DNA from: Oxalobacteraceae bacterium UBA6018
GTDB lineage: Bacteria; Pseudomonadota; Gammaproteobacteria; Burkholderiales; Burkholderiaceae_D
DNA: 25,087 bases
NCBI GenBank assembly: GCA_002428015.1
Contig: DIZW01000117.1
Span: 39,087 to 64,173, forward strand
Direction: 5' to 3'
Below the pieces are notes generated by a model. It worked only from the letters and a program-made list of their open reading frames with translations, was not told where the DNA came from and made no database searches. This document shows, one piece after another, positions 1 to 7,953 of the stretch. The number at the start of each line of letters is the position of its first letter. Position 1 is the first letter of the stretch. A program made the translations under genes and the position numbers.

Positions 1-1228
1 GCGCCGCTACGGCACCACCTCGACCTTCGTGGCGCCGACCATCACGCCGCCCCCGGTGGCAACGCCCGCGCCCGCACCTGCGCCGGCCAGCCCCGTCGTA
101 GCACCGATGACTCCGCCCCCGGCGGCGAGGCCCGCACCGGCCAGTCCGTTTACAGCGCCGACGCCGACGCAAGCGCCTGCACGACCATTCGTCGCCCCGG
201 CAGCCCCGGCACCGGTTGCACCTGCACCCGCGCCCGTTCCGGCCGCCCCCGCCCCGGCGCCTGCCGCGTTCACCGAAGCGCCACCGCTGTTGCCGGAAAC
301 GGCAGAGCGTCCCGTGACGGCCGGCGAACAGAAGAAATCCTGGATGGCGCGCCTGAAGGCGGGCCTGTCGAGGACCTCGACCAACCTCAGCCTGCTGTTC
401 GTGGGCGCCAAGATCGACGAGGACTTGTACGAGGAGCTCGAATCGGCCCTGCTGATGGCCGACGCCGGCATGGACGCCACCGAGTTCCTGCTCAGCGGCC
501 TGCGCCGCAAGGTCAAGGAAGAAAAATTGCTGGACGCGGCCGCCGTCAAGGGCGCGCTCAAGGTGCTCATGACCGACCTGCTGCGCCCGCTGGAAAAGCC
601 CCTCGAACTGGGCCGCTACGAGCCCCTGGTGATGATGATCGCCGGCGTCAACGGGGCCGGCAAGACCACCACCATCGGCAAGCTGGCCAAGCACATGCAG
701 AAGTACGAGCAGTCGGTGCTGCTGGCCGCCGGCGACACCTTCCGCGCCGCCGCCCGCGAGCAGCTGATGGTCTGGGGCCAGCGCAACAACGTGACCGTGA
801 TCGCCCAGGAGTCGGGCGACCCGGCCGCCGTCGCCTTCGACGCCGTGTCGTCCGGCAAGGCGCGCAAGATGGACGTGGTCATGGTCGACACCGCTGGCCG
901 CCTGCCCACCCAGCTGCACCTGATGGAGGAGCTCAAGAAGATCAAGCGCGTCATCGGCAAGGGCATGGACGGCGCCCCGCACGAGGTGGTGCTCGTCATC
1001 GACGGCAACACCGGCCAGAACGCCCTGGCCCAGGTCAAGGCCTTCGACGACGCGCTCACCCTCACCGGCCTGGTCATCACCAAGCTCGACGGCACCGCCA
1101 AGGGCGGCGTGCTGGCGGCCATCGCGCGCATGCGCCCGGTGCCGGTGTATTTCATCGGGGTCGGCGAGAAGATCGAAGACCTGCAACCGTTTAGTGCCGA
1201 CGAGTTCGTCGAAGCCTTGCTGGGATAA
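1..1228 (+). CDS. ftsY: Signal recognition particle receptor FtsY (5' end outside the window)
   Basis: SRP receptor GTPase that docks SRP-ribosome complexes at the inner membrane for co-translational insertion of membrane proteins. The reading frame is open from base 2 to the stop at 1226-1228, so the true start lies upstream; the GTG at 29 is internal. About 95 visible N-terminal residues are an extreme Pro/Ala-rich linker (the variable A region). The NG domain follows, with the P-loop GVNGAGKTTT near 640-670, DTFRAAAREQL, the G3 motif DTAGRLPTQ, the G4 motif TKLDGTAKGG and the C-terminal GVGEKIEDLQPF signature. These are diagnostic for FtsY rather than Ffh, because there is no M domain. ftsE starts 3 bases after the stop, the usual ftsYEX operon. 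Identification is secure; only the N-terminus is missing. Confidence 0.97.
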   Translation, partial: RRYGTTSTFVAPTITPPPVATPAPAPAPASPVVAPMTPPPAARPAPASPFTAPTPTQAPARPFVAPAAPAPVAPAPAPVPAAPAPAPAAFTEAPPLLPETAERPVTAGEQKKSWMARLKAGLSRTSTNLSLLFVGAKIDEDLYEELESALLMADAGMDATEFLLSGLRRKVKEEKLLDAAAVKGALKVLMTDLLRPLEKPLELGRYEPLVMMIAGVNGAGKTTTIGKLAKHMQKYEQSVLLAAGDTFRAAAREQLMVWGQRNNVTVIAQESGDPAAVAFDAVSSGKARKMDVVMVDTAGRLPTQLHLMEELKKIKRVIGKGMDGAPHEVVLVIDGNTGQNALAQVKAFDDALTLTGLVITKLDGTAKGGVLAAIARMRPVPVYFIGVGEKIEDLQPFSADEFVEALLG

Positions 1229-1231
1229 GCC

Positions 1232-1887
<656 letters not shown>

Positions 1888-1891
<4 letters not shown>

Positions 1892-2808
1892 ACCGCTGGT
1901 TCCGCCAACACCGTTTCGCGCTCGGCGCCGCCATCGGCCACCTGGCCAAGGCGCCCGGCAGCTTCCTGTTCAACGTCCTGGTCGTGGCGATCGCCCTGAC
2001 CCTGCCGTTCGCCGGCCTGACCCTGCTCGAGAACGTGCGCCCGATGTCGCAGCAGCTGTCGGTGGACCCGGAGATCAGCCTGTTCCTGAGCCCGGCCGCC
2101 ACCCGCGAGCAGGCCCAGGCGCTGGCGCCCCAGCTGCGCGCCGCCCTGCCCGATCCCAAGGCGAAAGTCGTGTTCGTGGCGCGCGAGCAGGCGCTCGACG
2201 CGCTCAAGGCCAAGAGCGGCCTCACCGACGTGCTCGGCACCCTGGGCGAGAACCCGCTGCCGGACAGCTATGTGATCACGCTCGACAGCTTCCGCAGCGC
2301 GGGCGACGCCGCCAGCGTCGACGACATCGCCACCCGCCTGCGCGCCCTGCCGGGCGTGGAGACGGTGCAGGTGGACTCGGCCTGGGTCAAGCGCCTGGCC
2401 GCCCTGCTGCACGTGCTGCGCCTGGTGCTGCTGCTGCTGGCCGCGACCCTGGGCACGGTGGTGGTGGCGGTGGTGTTCAACACCATCCGCCTGCAGGTGC
2501 TGACCCAGCGCGATGAGATCGCCGTCAGCAAGCTCATCGGCGCGACCGACAATTTCATCCACCGCCCCTTCTATTACACCGGCGCCCTGCTCGGCCTGGC
2601 CGCCGGCGCCGTGGCCCTGGGCGCGGTGGCGCTGGGGCTGCGCCCCTTGAACAGCGCGATCGCCGAATTCGCCCGCCTGTACGCCTCCGAATTCCAGCTG
2701 GTGCCGTTCGACCTGGCCGGCAGCGCCATGCTGCTGGGCGTGAGCGCCGCCCTGGGCCTGGTCGGAGCGATCCTGTCGGTGCGGCGCCACCTGGCGCGCT
2801 TGAACTGA
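1888..2808 (+). CDS. ftsX: Cell division membrane protein FtsX
   Basis: Membrane partner of FtsE (306 aa). The FtsEX complex transmits ATPase cycling to periplasmic amidase activators at the division site. The layout is that of the family: a short cytoplasmic N-terminus, a first membrane helix at about residues 27-47, a periplasmic domain at about 50-165, then three further helices (about 172-195, 222-248 and 272-296) around the conserved stretch with RDEIAVSKLIGAT, which contacts FtsE. The start ATG is embedded in the ftsE stop (4-base overlap). This is the last gene of the ftsY-ftsE-ftsX unit. No clear U-tracted terminator hairpin follows it. Confidence 0.95.
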
Positions 2809-3094
2809 ACGCTGAATTGAGCTCAAATAAAGCTTGAACTAAGGTGGCGCGGCCCTGTCCAACGGGGTATTCGCAATTTCACGCGCCGAGCGTGCGTGAG
2901 CTAACGGAAGCGGGTTGCCGGCACCCTTACCATGTTGTTCATCGATCCGCGACCCGGCACGTTGGCATCCCGAGCACCCGAACTTGATGTAGCTCAATGA
3001 TTCATCGCCGCCCCTGGAATACAGTACGCCTTGACACCCCGATATATGCCAGACGGCAATCAATTATCGCTATCATCCTCATCCATATGGCCGA
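2809..3094. other. Intergenic stretch between ftsX and the rpoH promoter, no gene recognised
   Basis: No convincing reading frame, tRNA or intrinsic terminator is visible. A TTGAGCTCAA palindrome lies near 2816, just after ftsX. A GAACTT at 2980-2985 followed 15 bases later by TTCATC only loosely resembles an extracytoplasmic-sigma promoter. A 74-codon minus-strand frame here has no recognisable domain, and I treat it as chance. Confidence 0.5.
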
Positions 3095-3121
3095 TTGGCA
3101 CTCCTCCCCGGAGAGTGCTAA
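3095..3121 (+). promoter_or_regulatory. CIRCE operator (HrcA binding site) upstream of rpoH
   Basis: TTGGCACTC (3095-3103), a 9-base spacer (3104-3112) and GAGTGCTAA (3113-3121). The CIRCE consensus is TTAGCACTC-N9-GAGTGCTAA, so 17 of 18 arm positions and the spacer length match. CIRCE is the operator of the heat-shock repressor HrcA, whose activity depends on GroEL. The site coincides with the predicted -35 and -10 boxes, so bound HrcA should exclude RNA polymerase. Confidence 0.93.
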
Positions 3122-3124
3122 TAT
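3095..3124 (+). promoter_or_regulatory. Predicted sigma70-type promoter of rpoH
   Basis: A -35 box TTGGCA (3095-3100, five of six matches to TTGACA), an 18-base spacer and a -10 box TAATAT (3119-3124, four of six matches to TATAAT). Transcription would start near 3131 and give a leader of about 125 nt before the rpoH ATG. The leader can form a 6-bp stem near its 5' end (3136-3141 with 3160-3165). The match is good but not experimentally anchored. Confidence 0.6.
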
Positions 3125-3255
3125 AGGAACCTGCATGACGGGGAATCAACCGAACACCGCCGTCAGCATCCGGTAACAAGGCTTCACAGTCCGCCGTCGC
3201 GCCTACGGGGCGAGGGCACTAACGAATGCAGCACCGACACACTACGAGGAAATAC

Positions 3256-4155
3256 ATGACTACGCTGTCCGCACAATCCGCACTGGTTCCGACCGGCAAT
3301 CGTGCTCTGGGACTCGGCTTCACTGGCAACCTGGGCAATATTGACGCCTATATCTCGGCCGTCAACCGCCTGCCCATGCTCACCCACGAGGAAGAAGTGT
3401 CCCTGGCCAAGCGTTTGCAGGAAAAGAACGACCTGGGCGCGGCCCAGGAGCTGGTCCTGTCGCACCTGCGTCTGGTGGTGTCGATCGCCCGCGGCTATCT
3501 CGGCTATGGCCTGCCCCACGCCGACCTTATCCAGGAAGGCAATATCGGCCTGATGAAGGCGGTCAAGCGCTTCGACCCCAACCAGGGCGTGCGCCTGGTG
3601 TCGTACGCCATGCACTGGATCAAGGCCGAGATGCACGAGTACATCCTGAAGAACTGGCGCCTGGTCAAGGTCGCCACGACCAAGGCCCAGCGCAAGCTGT
3701 TCTTCAATCTGCGCAGCAACAAGCAGGGCCTGGACGCCATGACCCCGGCCCAGATCGACCATCTGGCCAAGATGCTCGACGTCAAGCGTGAAGAAGTGAT
3801 CGAGATGGAAACCCGGCTGTCCGGACGCGACATCGCGCTCGAGTCGCCGACCGACGACGAGGACGACAAGTTCTCGCCGATCGCCTACCTGTCGTCCGAC
3901 CTGTCGGAGCCGACCCGCGTGCTCGAAGCCGAGCAGGTGACGCGCCTGCAGTCCGAAGGCCTGGAAACGGCGCTCGGCAAGCTCGATCCGCGTTCGCGCC
4001 GCATCGTCGAAGCGCGCTGGCTGGCCAACGACGACGGCTCCGGCGCCACCTTGCACACGCTGGCCGAGGAGTTCGGCGTCTCGGCCGAGCGCATCCGCCA
4101 GATCGAAACGGCCGCGCTCAAGAAAATGAAGGGCGCGCTCGCCGCCTACGTCTGA
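3256..4155 (+). CDS. rpoH: RNA polymerase heat-shock sigma factor RpoH (sigma32)
   Basis: Alternative sigma factor that directs RNA polymerase to heat-shock promoters (chaperones and proteases). The start at 3256 is chosen because a GAGGA ribosome site (3246-3250) sits 5 bases upstream; an in-frame ATG at 3226 lacks one. This gives 299 aa, close to the usual length. Region 2 contains LRLVVSIARGYLGYGLPHADLIQ and the -10 recognition segment RLVSYAMHWIKAEM. The RpoH box QRKLFFNLR (about residues 145-153) distinguishes it from RpoD and RpoS. Region 4.2 ends with the helix-turn-helix LAEEFGVSAERIRQIE. Transcription is predicted to be under HrcA control through the upstream CIRCE site. A strong terminator follows, so it is probably monocistronic. 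Confidence 0.96.
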   Translation: MTTLSAQSALVPTGNRALGLGFTGNLGNIDAYISAVNRLPMLTHEEEVSLAKRLQEKNDLGAAQELVLSHLRLVVSIARGYLGYGLPHADLIQEGNIGLMKAVKRFDPNQGVRLVSYAMHWIKAEMHEYILKNWRLVKVATTKAQRKLFFNLRSNKQGLDAMTPAQIDHLAKMLDVKREEVIEMETRLSGRDIALESPTDDEDDKFSPIAYLSSDLSEPTRVLEAEQVTRLQSEGLETALGKLDPRSRRIVEARWLANDDGSGATLHTLAEEFGVSAERIRQIETAALKKMKGALAAYV

Positions 4156-4180
4156 GCGCTTGAGGCAAGTCACCGCCCCC

Positions 4181-4210
4181 AAAAGACCCGGCCGCCGCGC
4201 CGGGTCTTTT
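4181..4210 (+). terminator. Intrinsic terminator of rpoH
   Basis: AAAAGACCCGGC (4181-4192), a 6-base loop, then the perfect complement GCCGGGTCTTTT (4199-4210). A GC-rich 12-bp stem ending in a T run lies 25 bases after the rpoH stop. The A run on the other side could make it bidirectional. Confidence 0.9.
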
Positions 4211-4245
4211 CATGTCCGCGGCTCGCGCCAGCCTCGCGCCGAGTT

Positions 4246-4254
4246 TGCTATGAT
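4246..4254 (+). promoter_or_regulatory. Possible extended -10 promoter for the lipoprotein gene
   Basis: TGC directly followed by TATGAT (4249-4254) gives an extended -10 element. No good -35 box is present 16-18 bases upstream. Transcription would start near 4261, about 20 bases before the ATG at 4282. Confidence 0.4.
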
Positions 4255-4281
4255 CGCTCATCGCCCCCGCCCGAGCCATCG

Positions 4282-4677
4282 ATGAAACTGCCGCTTCACG
4301 CCCTCGCCGCCTGCCTGCTGTGCGCCTGTTCCAGCGTCGTCGTCAACGACATCCCGGCCACGACCACGGTGAACCTGCAGCCGCGCCAGAGCGCCGCGCT
4401 GGGCAGCCATGCCGCGCTGCGCTTCGACGCCATCGTCGACAGCCGCTGCCCCGCCAACGTCAAGTGCGTATGGGCCGGCGCCCTGAACTACCAGATGACG
4501 CTCAGTGGCGGCAAGGCGCCCGAGACCTTCCTCCTCGGCGACAACGGCGCCAGCCACGCCTCCACCCAGTTCGAAGGCGTGACGGTCGCGCTGGCCCCGC
4601 TCACGCCGCCGCCGGTGCAGGCGGCCGGCGTGCCGCCGCTGGCCCACCCCATCACCGTCACCATCACGCGCCGTTGA
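4282..4677 (+). CDS. Small putative lipoprotein, function unknown
   Basis: 131 aa. The N-terminus MKLPLHALAACLLCACSS is a short signal peptide ending in a lipobox (LCA before Cys16), so the mature protein should be lipid-anchored on the periplasmic side. The core is a predicted beta-rich domain carrying two cysteines in the pattern DSRCPANVKCVWAG. I recognise this pattern from uncharacterised bacterial lipoproteins, and the two Cys may form a disulfide. No catalytic motif is visible. The start is supported by the signal peptide, although the ribosome site is weak. It lies between the rpoH terminator and ggt in the same direction, and could be co-transcribed with ggt across a repeat-filled gap. 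I cannot name a function. Confidence 0.75.
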   Translation: MKLPLHALAACLLCACSSVVVNDIPATTTVNLQPRQSAALGSHAALRFDAIVDSRCPANVKCVWAGALNYQMTLSGGKAPETFLLGDNGASHASTQFEGVTVALAPLTPPPVQAAGVPPLAHPITVTITRR

Positions 4678-4698
4678 GCGAGTTGATCAACCATGCAA

Positions 4699-4786
4699 CG
4701 ACCACCCGCTGACCGCCAACCGACCACTTACTGACCACTTACTGACCACGCATCGACCGTCCACTGACCGTCCACCGGTTGCCAAC
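4699..4786. repeat. Tandem 11-bp repeat upstream of ggt
   Basis: Seven consecutive 11-mers of the pattern YGACCRNNNAC occupy 4699-4775, for example TGACCACTTAC (4732-4742) and TGACCGTCCAC (4765-4775), with a more degenerate eighth unit to 4786. The phase is unbroken. The array fills most of the gap between the lipoprotein stop and the ggt start. Confidence 0.85.
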
Positions 4787-4801
4787 CCACCGACCCAGCC
4801 C

Positions 4802-6553
4802 ATGACCACCAACGTCCCCCGCCGCCTCACCATCGCCCTCGCGTTCCTGATCGTCGTCCCCGCCAGCTTCGCCAAGACGCCGGTGGCAAGCGGCAGCGGC
4901 GGCGCGGTCGCCACCATCAGCGAGCAGGCCTCGCAGGCGGCCATGACGATCCTGAACAAGGGCGGCAACGCGGTCGACGCCGCGGTCGCCGCGGCCGCCA
5001 CCTTGGGCGTCACCGAGCCGTTCAGCTGCGGCATCGGCGGCGGCGGCTTCATGCTCATCTACCTGGCCAAGGAGCAGCGCGTCATCAGCATCGACCACCG
5101 CGAGAGCGCCCCGGCCAGCGTCACGCCGGCGCTGTTCCAGGGCGACGGCAAGCCGATCGCTTTCGACAGCGCGGTCGAAAGCGGCGCCTCGGTGGGCGTG
5201 CCCGGCACCGTGCGCGGCTGGCAGGAGGCGCTCAGCCGCTACGGCACCATGAGCTTCAAGCAGGTGCTCGGCCCGGCCATCGGCGTGGCCAGCACGGGCT
5301 TTCCCGTCACCGACAACTTCCACCGCCTGCTGACCGAAAACGAGCACAAGTTCCAGGCCTTCACCAGCACTTCAGCGCTCTACCTCAGGGACGGCAAGGC
5401 GCTACCGGTGGGCACCGTGATGCGCAATCCGGGCCTGGCCCGCGCCTACCGCGAACTGGCCGCGCGCGGCCAGAAGGCCTTCTACCACGGGGCCATCGCG
5501 CGCGCCCTGGTGGACGCGGTCCAGCACCCGCCGGTGGCCCCTGGCGTGCGCGTGCGCGGCGGCGACATGACCCTGGCCGACCTTGCCAACTACGAAGCGC
5601 GCATCCGCCAGCCGATCCGCACCACCTACCGCGGCTACCAGGTGTTCGGCATGCCGCCGCCCAGCAGCGGCGGGGTGGCCATCGGCGAAGCGCTCAACAT
5701 CCTCGAAGGCTACGACATGAAGGCCCTGCCGCGCGCCGAGGCCGAGCACCTGTACCTGGAAGCGAGCCGGCTGGCCTTCGCCGACCGCAACGCCTACCTG
5801 GGCGACCCGGAATACGTGGACGCGCCCGTGCGCGGGCTGTTGAGCAAGGATTACGCCACCGAGCGGCGGCGCCTGATCGATCCGGCCAAGGCGGCGGACA
5901 AGGCCACGGCCGGCGACCCTTTCCTGTTCCAGAGCGACCTGAGCGTGCCGTTGCGCCCGCCGGGCGAGCATCCGCGCGCCGAGAGCCTGCACACCACCCA
6001 CCTCACCGTGTCCGACCGCGAGGGCAACGTCGTGGCCTACACCTTCACCATCGAATCCTGGGGCGGCAGCGGCATCGTGGTGCCCGGCTACGGTTTCCTG
6101 CTCAATAACGAGCTGACCGATTTCGATTTCAGCGGCCCGCATCCGAACGTGCCCGAAGGCGGCAAGCGCCCGCGCAGCAGCATGGCCCCGACCCTGGTGT
6201 TCAAGGACGGCAAGCCGGCCTTCAGCATCGGCAGCCCGGGTGGCGCCACCATCATCACCACCGTGCTGCAGACGATCGTCAACGCCATCGACCTGCGCAT
6301 GCCGATGGACCAGGCCATCGACGCGCCGCGCATCAGCGAGCGCAATGGATCGGCCACCGACATCGAGCCAGGCTTTGCCGGCGGCGCCGACGCGCTGGCG
6401 CTGGAACGGATGGGCCACCGCTGGAGCGCGCAGCCGGAGGAGATCGGCGCGGCCAGCGCCATCGTGTTCAATCCGGACGGCAGCGTGACGGCGGTCAGCG
6501 AAGGCCACCGCCACGGCGTGGGCAGCGCGCTGGTGCAGCACGCCGCGCACTGA
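4802..6553 (+). CDS. ggt: Gamma-glutamyltranspeptidase (glutathione hydrolase precursor)
   Basis: Periplasmic N-terminal-nucleophile hydrolase that cleaves the gamma-glutamyl bond of glutathione and transfers or hydrolyses the glutamyl group. At 583 aa it has normal length. The first about 24 residues (MTTNVPRRLTIALAFLIVVP then ASFA) form a Sec signal peptide. Family motifs are GGNAVDAAVAAAATLGV and CGIGGGGFML near the N-terminus, PPPSSGG in the middle, TTHLTVSD with the predicted autoprocessing nucleophile Thr398, LLNNELTDFDF, RPRSSMAPT and GSPGGATIITT. Processing should yield a large and a small subunit. The ATG at 4802 has no recognisable Shine-Dalgarno sequence; the upstream sequence is the GACC repeat. 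The signal peptide nevertheless argues for this start. It is convergent with the ter genes. Confidence 0.95.
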   Translation: MTTNVPRRLTIALAFLIVVPASFAKTPVASGSGGAVATISEQASQAAMTILNKGGNAVDAAVAAAATLGVTEPFSCGIGGGGFMLIYLAKEQRVISIDHRESAPASVTPALFQGDGKPIAFDSAVESGASVGVPGTVRGWQEALSRYGTMSFKQVLGPAIGVASTGFPVTDNFHRLLTENEHKFQAFTSTSALYLRDGKALPVGTVMRNPGLARAYRELAARGQKAFYHGAIARALVDAVQHPPVAPGVRVRGGDMTLADLANYEARIRQPIRTTYRGYQVFGMPPPSSGGVAIGEALNILEGYDMKALPRAEAEHLYLEASRLAFADRNAYLGDPEYVDAPVRGLLSKDYATERRRLIDPAKAADKATAGDPFLFQSDLSVPLRPPGEHPRAESLHTTHLTVSDREGNVVAYTFTIESWGGSGIVVPGYGFLLNNELTDFDFSGPHPNVPEGGKRPRSSMAPTLVFKDGKPAFSIGSPGGATIITTVLQTIVNAIDLRMPMDQAIDAPRISERNGSATDIEPGFAGGADALALERMGHRWSAQPEEIGAASAIVFNPDGSVTAVSEGHRHGVGSALVQHAAH

Positions 6554-6569
6554 CCGCCCCCCGGGGACT

Positions 6570-6587
6570 GGCGTCCGGGCGGACGCC
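6570..6587. terminator. Possible shared hairpin between ggt and the terD-like gene
   Basis: GGCGTCC (6570-6576), loop GGGC, then GGACGCC (6581-6587) forms a perfect 7-bp stem between the convergent stops. There is no T run on either side, so termination function is uncertain. Confidence 0.4.
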
Positions 6588-7168
6588 TACAAGTGCGGCA
6601 CGATCGCCGGCAGCAGGTCGTCGAAGGTGCGTCCGCTGCCGTTCTCGCCGATCGCGTGCAGCTTCCATTCGCCGCCGTGGCGATACAGCTTGACCATGAT
6701 CTGCGCCGTGTGCGCGCCCTGCACCGACAGGTCGTAGCGCGCCAGTTCCTTCTGGTTGGACGCGTCGACGATGCGGCAATAGGCGTTCTCCACCTGCGCG
6801 AAGTTCTGGCCGGTGAAGCTGTTGACCGTGAACACCAGCGACTTGACATTGGCCGGCACGCGCGCCAGGTCGACGATGATCTGCTCGTCGTCGCCCTCGC
6901 CGGCCCCGGTGCGGTTGTCGCCCGTATGCACGATGCTGCCGTCACGGCTCTTGAGCTGGCGGAACCAGACGATGTCGACCGGCCGGTTGGCCTCGTCGAA
7001 CATCACGCACGAGGCGTCCAGGTCCACGCTCTCGCTCTTGGCGCCAAAGCCGAAGAAGCCACGGCTCTTGATCGCGTCCCAGCCCAGGCCCATGGTCACC
7101 TTGTTGAGCGTCCCGCCGGCTTCCTTTTCCAGCGAGATCTTCTGCCCTTTTTGCAAATTGACTGTCAT
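6587..7168 (-). CDS. TerD-family stress protein (first paralogue)
   Basis: 193-aa cytoplasmic protein of the TerD/TerZ/CABP1 family. Family members bind Ca2+ and are tied to tellurite, envelope and metal stress. The N-terminus MTVNLQKGQKISLEKE is the typical TerD opening, and the acidic Ca2+-site motif DNRTGAGEGDDE lies at about residues 84-95. Two adjacent in-frame ATGs exist (7171 and 7168); 7168 is chosen because it sits 6 bases from GGGAG and matches the family start. A loop with FFGFGAKSESVDLD at about 38-51 is longer than in the other TerD of this island. It is the last gene of a minus-strand cluster, 13 bases after the AIM24-family gene. The exact Ter subtype is not clear. Confidence 0.9.
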   Translation of the reverse strand: MTVNLQKGQKISLEKEAGGTLNKVTMGLGWDAIKSRGFFGFGAKSESVDLDASCVMFDEANRPVDIVWFRQLKSRDGSIVHTGDNRTGAGEGDDEQIIVDLARVPANVKSLVFTVNSFTGQNFAQVENAYCRIVDASNQKELARYDLSVQGAHTAQIMVKLYRHGGEWKLHAIGENGSGRTFDDLLPAIVPHL

Positions 7169-7181
7169 CATATTCTCCCGA

Positions 7182-7880
7182 TTAACGGCGCGACCCGGAC
7201 TGGGTCCACGCGCGGAACGATGCGCGATTGCGCGAACACACATACACCTTGCCCTTGCCCGAGAAACGCAGCACGATGCCCTCGCCGCTGGTCTGGCTGT
7301 TCACCAGGTTGCCGAGAAAGCCGGCGCTCTGCCCCGTGGTGACCGAGACCTCGTAGCGCAGCGCGCTGTCCCAGCACACCACGTGCGCGTTGTCGATGAT
7401 GGCGTCCTTGCCCGGCTCGACCTCCAGTTCGCTCATCGAGCCGAAGCCCGACACCACCACCTGCCCGCTGCCGGCCGTCTCGGTCACGAAGAAGCCGCCG
7501 CTCTGGGCGAACAGCGCGTTGCCCAGGCTCTGGGTGCGCACCCGCAGGTCCACCCCGGCGCTGGCGGCCACGAAGGCGCCGTCGCTGATGATGTAGTGGT
7601 GCGCGCCCACGTCCACCACCTGCATCGCCCCCGGCAGGGTCGGCGAGAGCAGGCAGTCGCCGTCGCCGCGCACCGCTTCGATGTGCTGCTGGAAGAACGA
7701 CTCGCCGTTGGCGAAGGTGCGCATCAGCGCGCTGCCCAGCCCGCCCTTCATCTTGCCCTTGAGGTCGAGCGTGGCTTCCATCATCACCATCGCGTCGGAC
7801 TCGCAATAGATGGTCTCGCCACGCGCGAGCGACACGTGCAGGAACGGATCGACATCCCCGGTGACTGTAAAAACTGGCAT
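7182..7880 (-). CDS. AIM24/TIGR00266-family protein
   Basis: 232 aa, resembling the AIM24 (DUF124) family: repeated beta-rich segments with many Gly residues, including GDVDPFLHVSLARGETIYCE near the N-terminus, GDGDCLLSPTLPG in the middle and SGEGIVLRFSGKGKVYVCSR at the C-terminus. Bacterial members are commonly found beside TerD genes. The biochemical role is unknown; a membrane-associated stress or scaffold function is often proposed. The ATG at 7880 has an AAGGAAA site just upstream. No signal peptide or membrane helix is seen. It lies between two TerD paralogues on the same strand and probably acts with them. Confidence 0.88.
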   Translation of the reverse strand: MPVFTVTGDVDPFLHVSLARGETIYCESDAMVMMEATLDLKGKMKGGLGSALMRTFANGESFFQQHIEAVRGDGDCLLSPTLPGAMQVVDVGAHHYIISDGAFVAASAGVDLRVRTQSLGNALFAQSGGFFVTETAGSGQVVVSGFGSMSELEVEPGKDAIIDNAHVVCWDSALRYEVSVTTGQSAGFLGNLVNSQTSGEGIVLRFSGKGKVYVCSRNRASFRAWTQSGSRR

Positions 7881-7902
7881 AGCATTTCCTTTTAGATGGG
7901 GT

Positions 7903-7926
7903 GGCCCGCGCTTGCGTTCGCGGGCC
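7903..7926 (-). other. Intergenic hairpin in the ter cluster (copy 1)
   Basis: GGCCCGCG (7903-7910), an 8-base loop, and CGCGGGCC (7919-7926) form a perfect stem between terD and the AIM24-family gene. No T run follows on the minus strand. It may attenuate transcription or protect mRNA ends. The same arm sequence recurs at 8604-8634. Confidence 0.6.
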
Positions 7927-7953
7927 GCGTTTCAGATGTGCGAACTCAAGCGC

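Noticed and set aside
2980..3006. Possible sigmaE-type promoter (GAACTT, 15 bases, TTCATC) before rpoH
   Set aside because: Only the -35-like part resembles the consensus; the -10 part does not, and it would leave a leader of more than 240 nt.
2986..3010. tRNA-like GTAGCTCAATGATTC string
   Set aside because: Resembles a D-arm only; no T-loop, acceptor stem or anticodon arm can be built around it.
2839..3063. 74-codon minus-strand ORF between ftsX and rpoH
   Set aside because: No ribosome site, domain or coding-like composition, and it ends just before the CIRCE/promoter region.
3226..3255. Upstream ATG at 3226 as the rpoH start
   Set aside because: No ribosome site, while the ATG at 3256 has GAGGA at ideal spacing and gives normal RpoH length.
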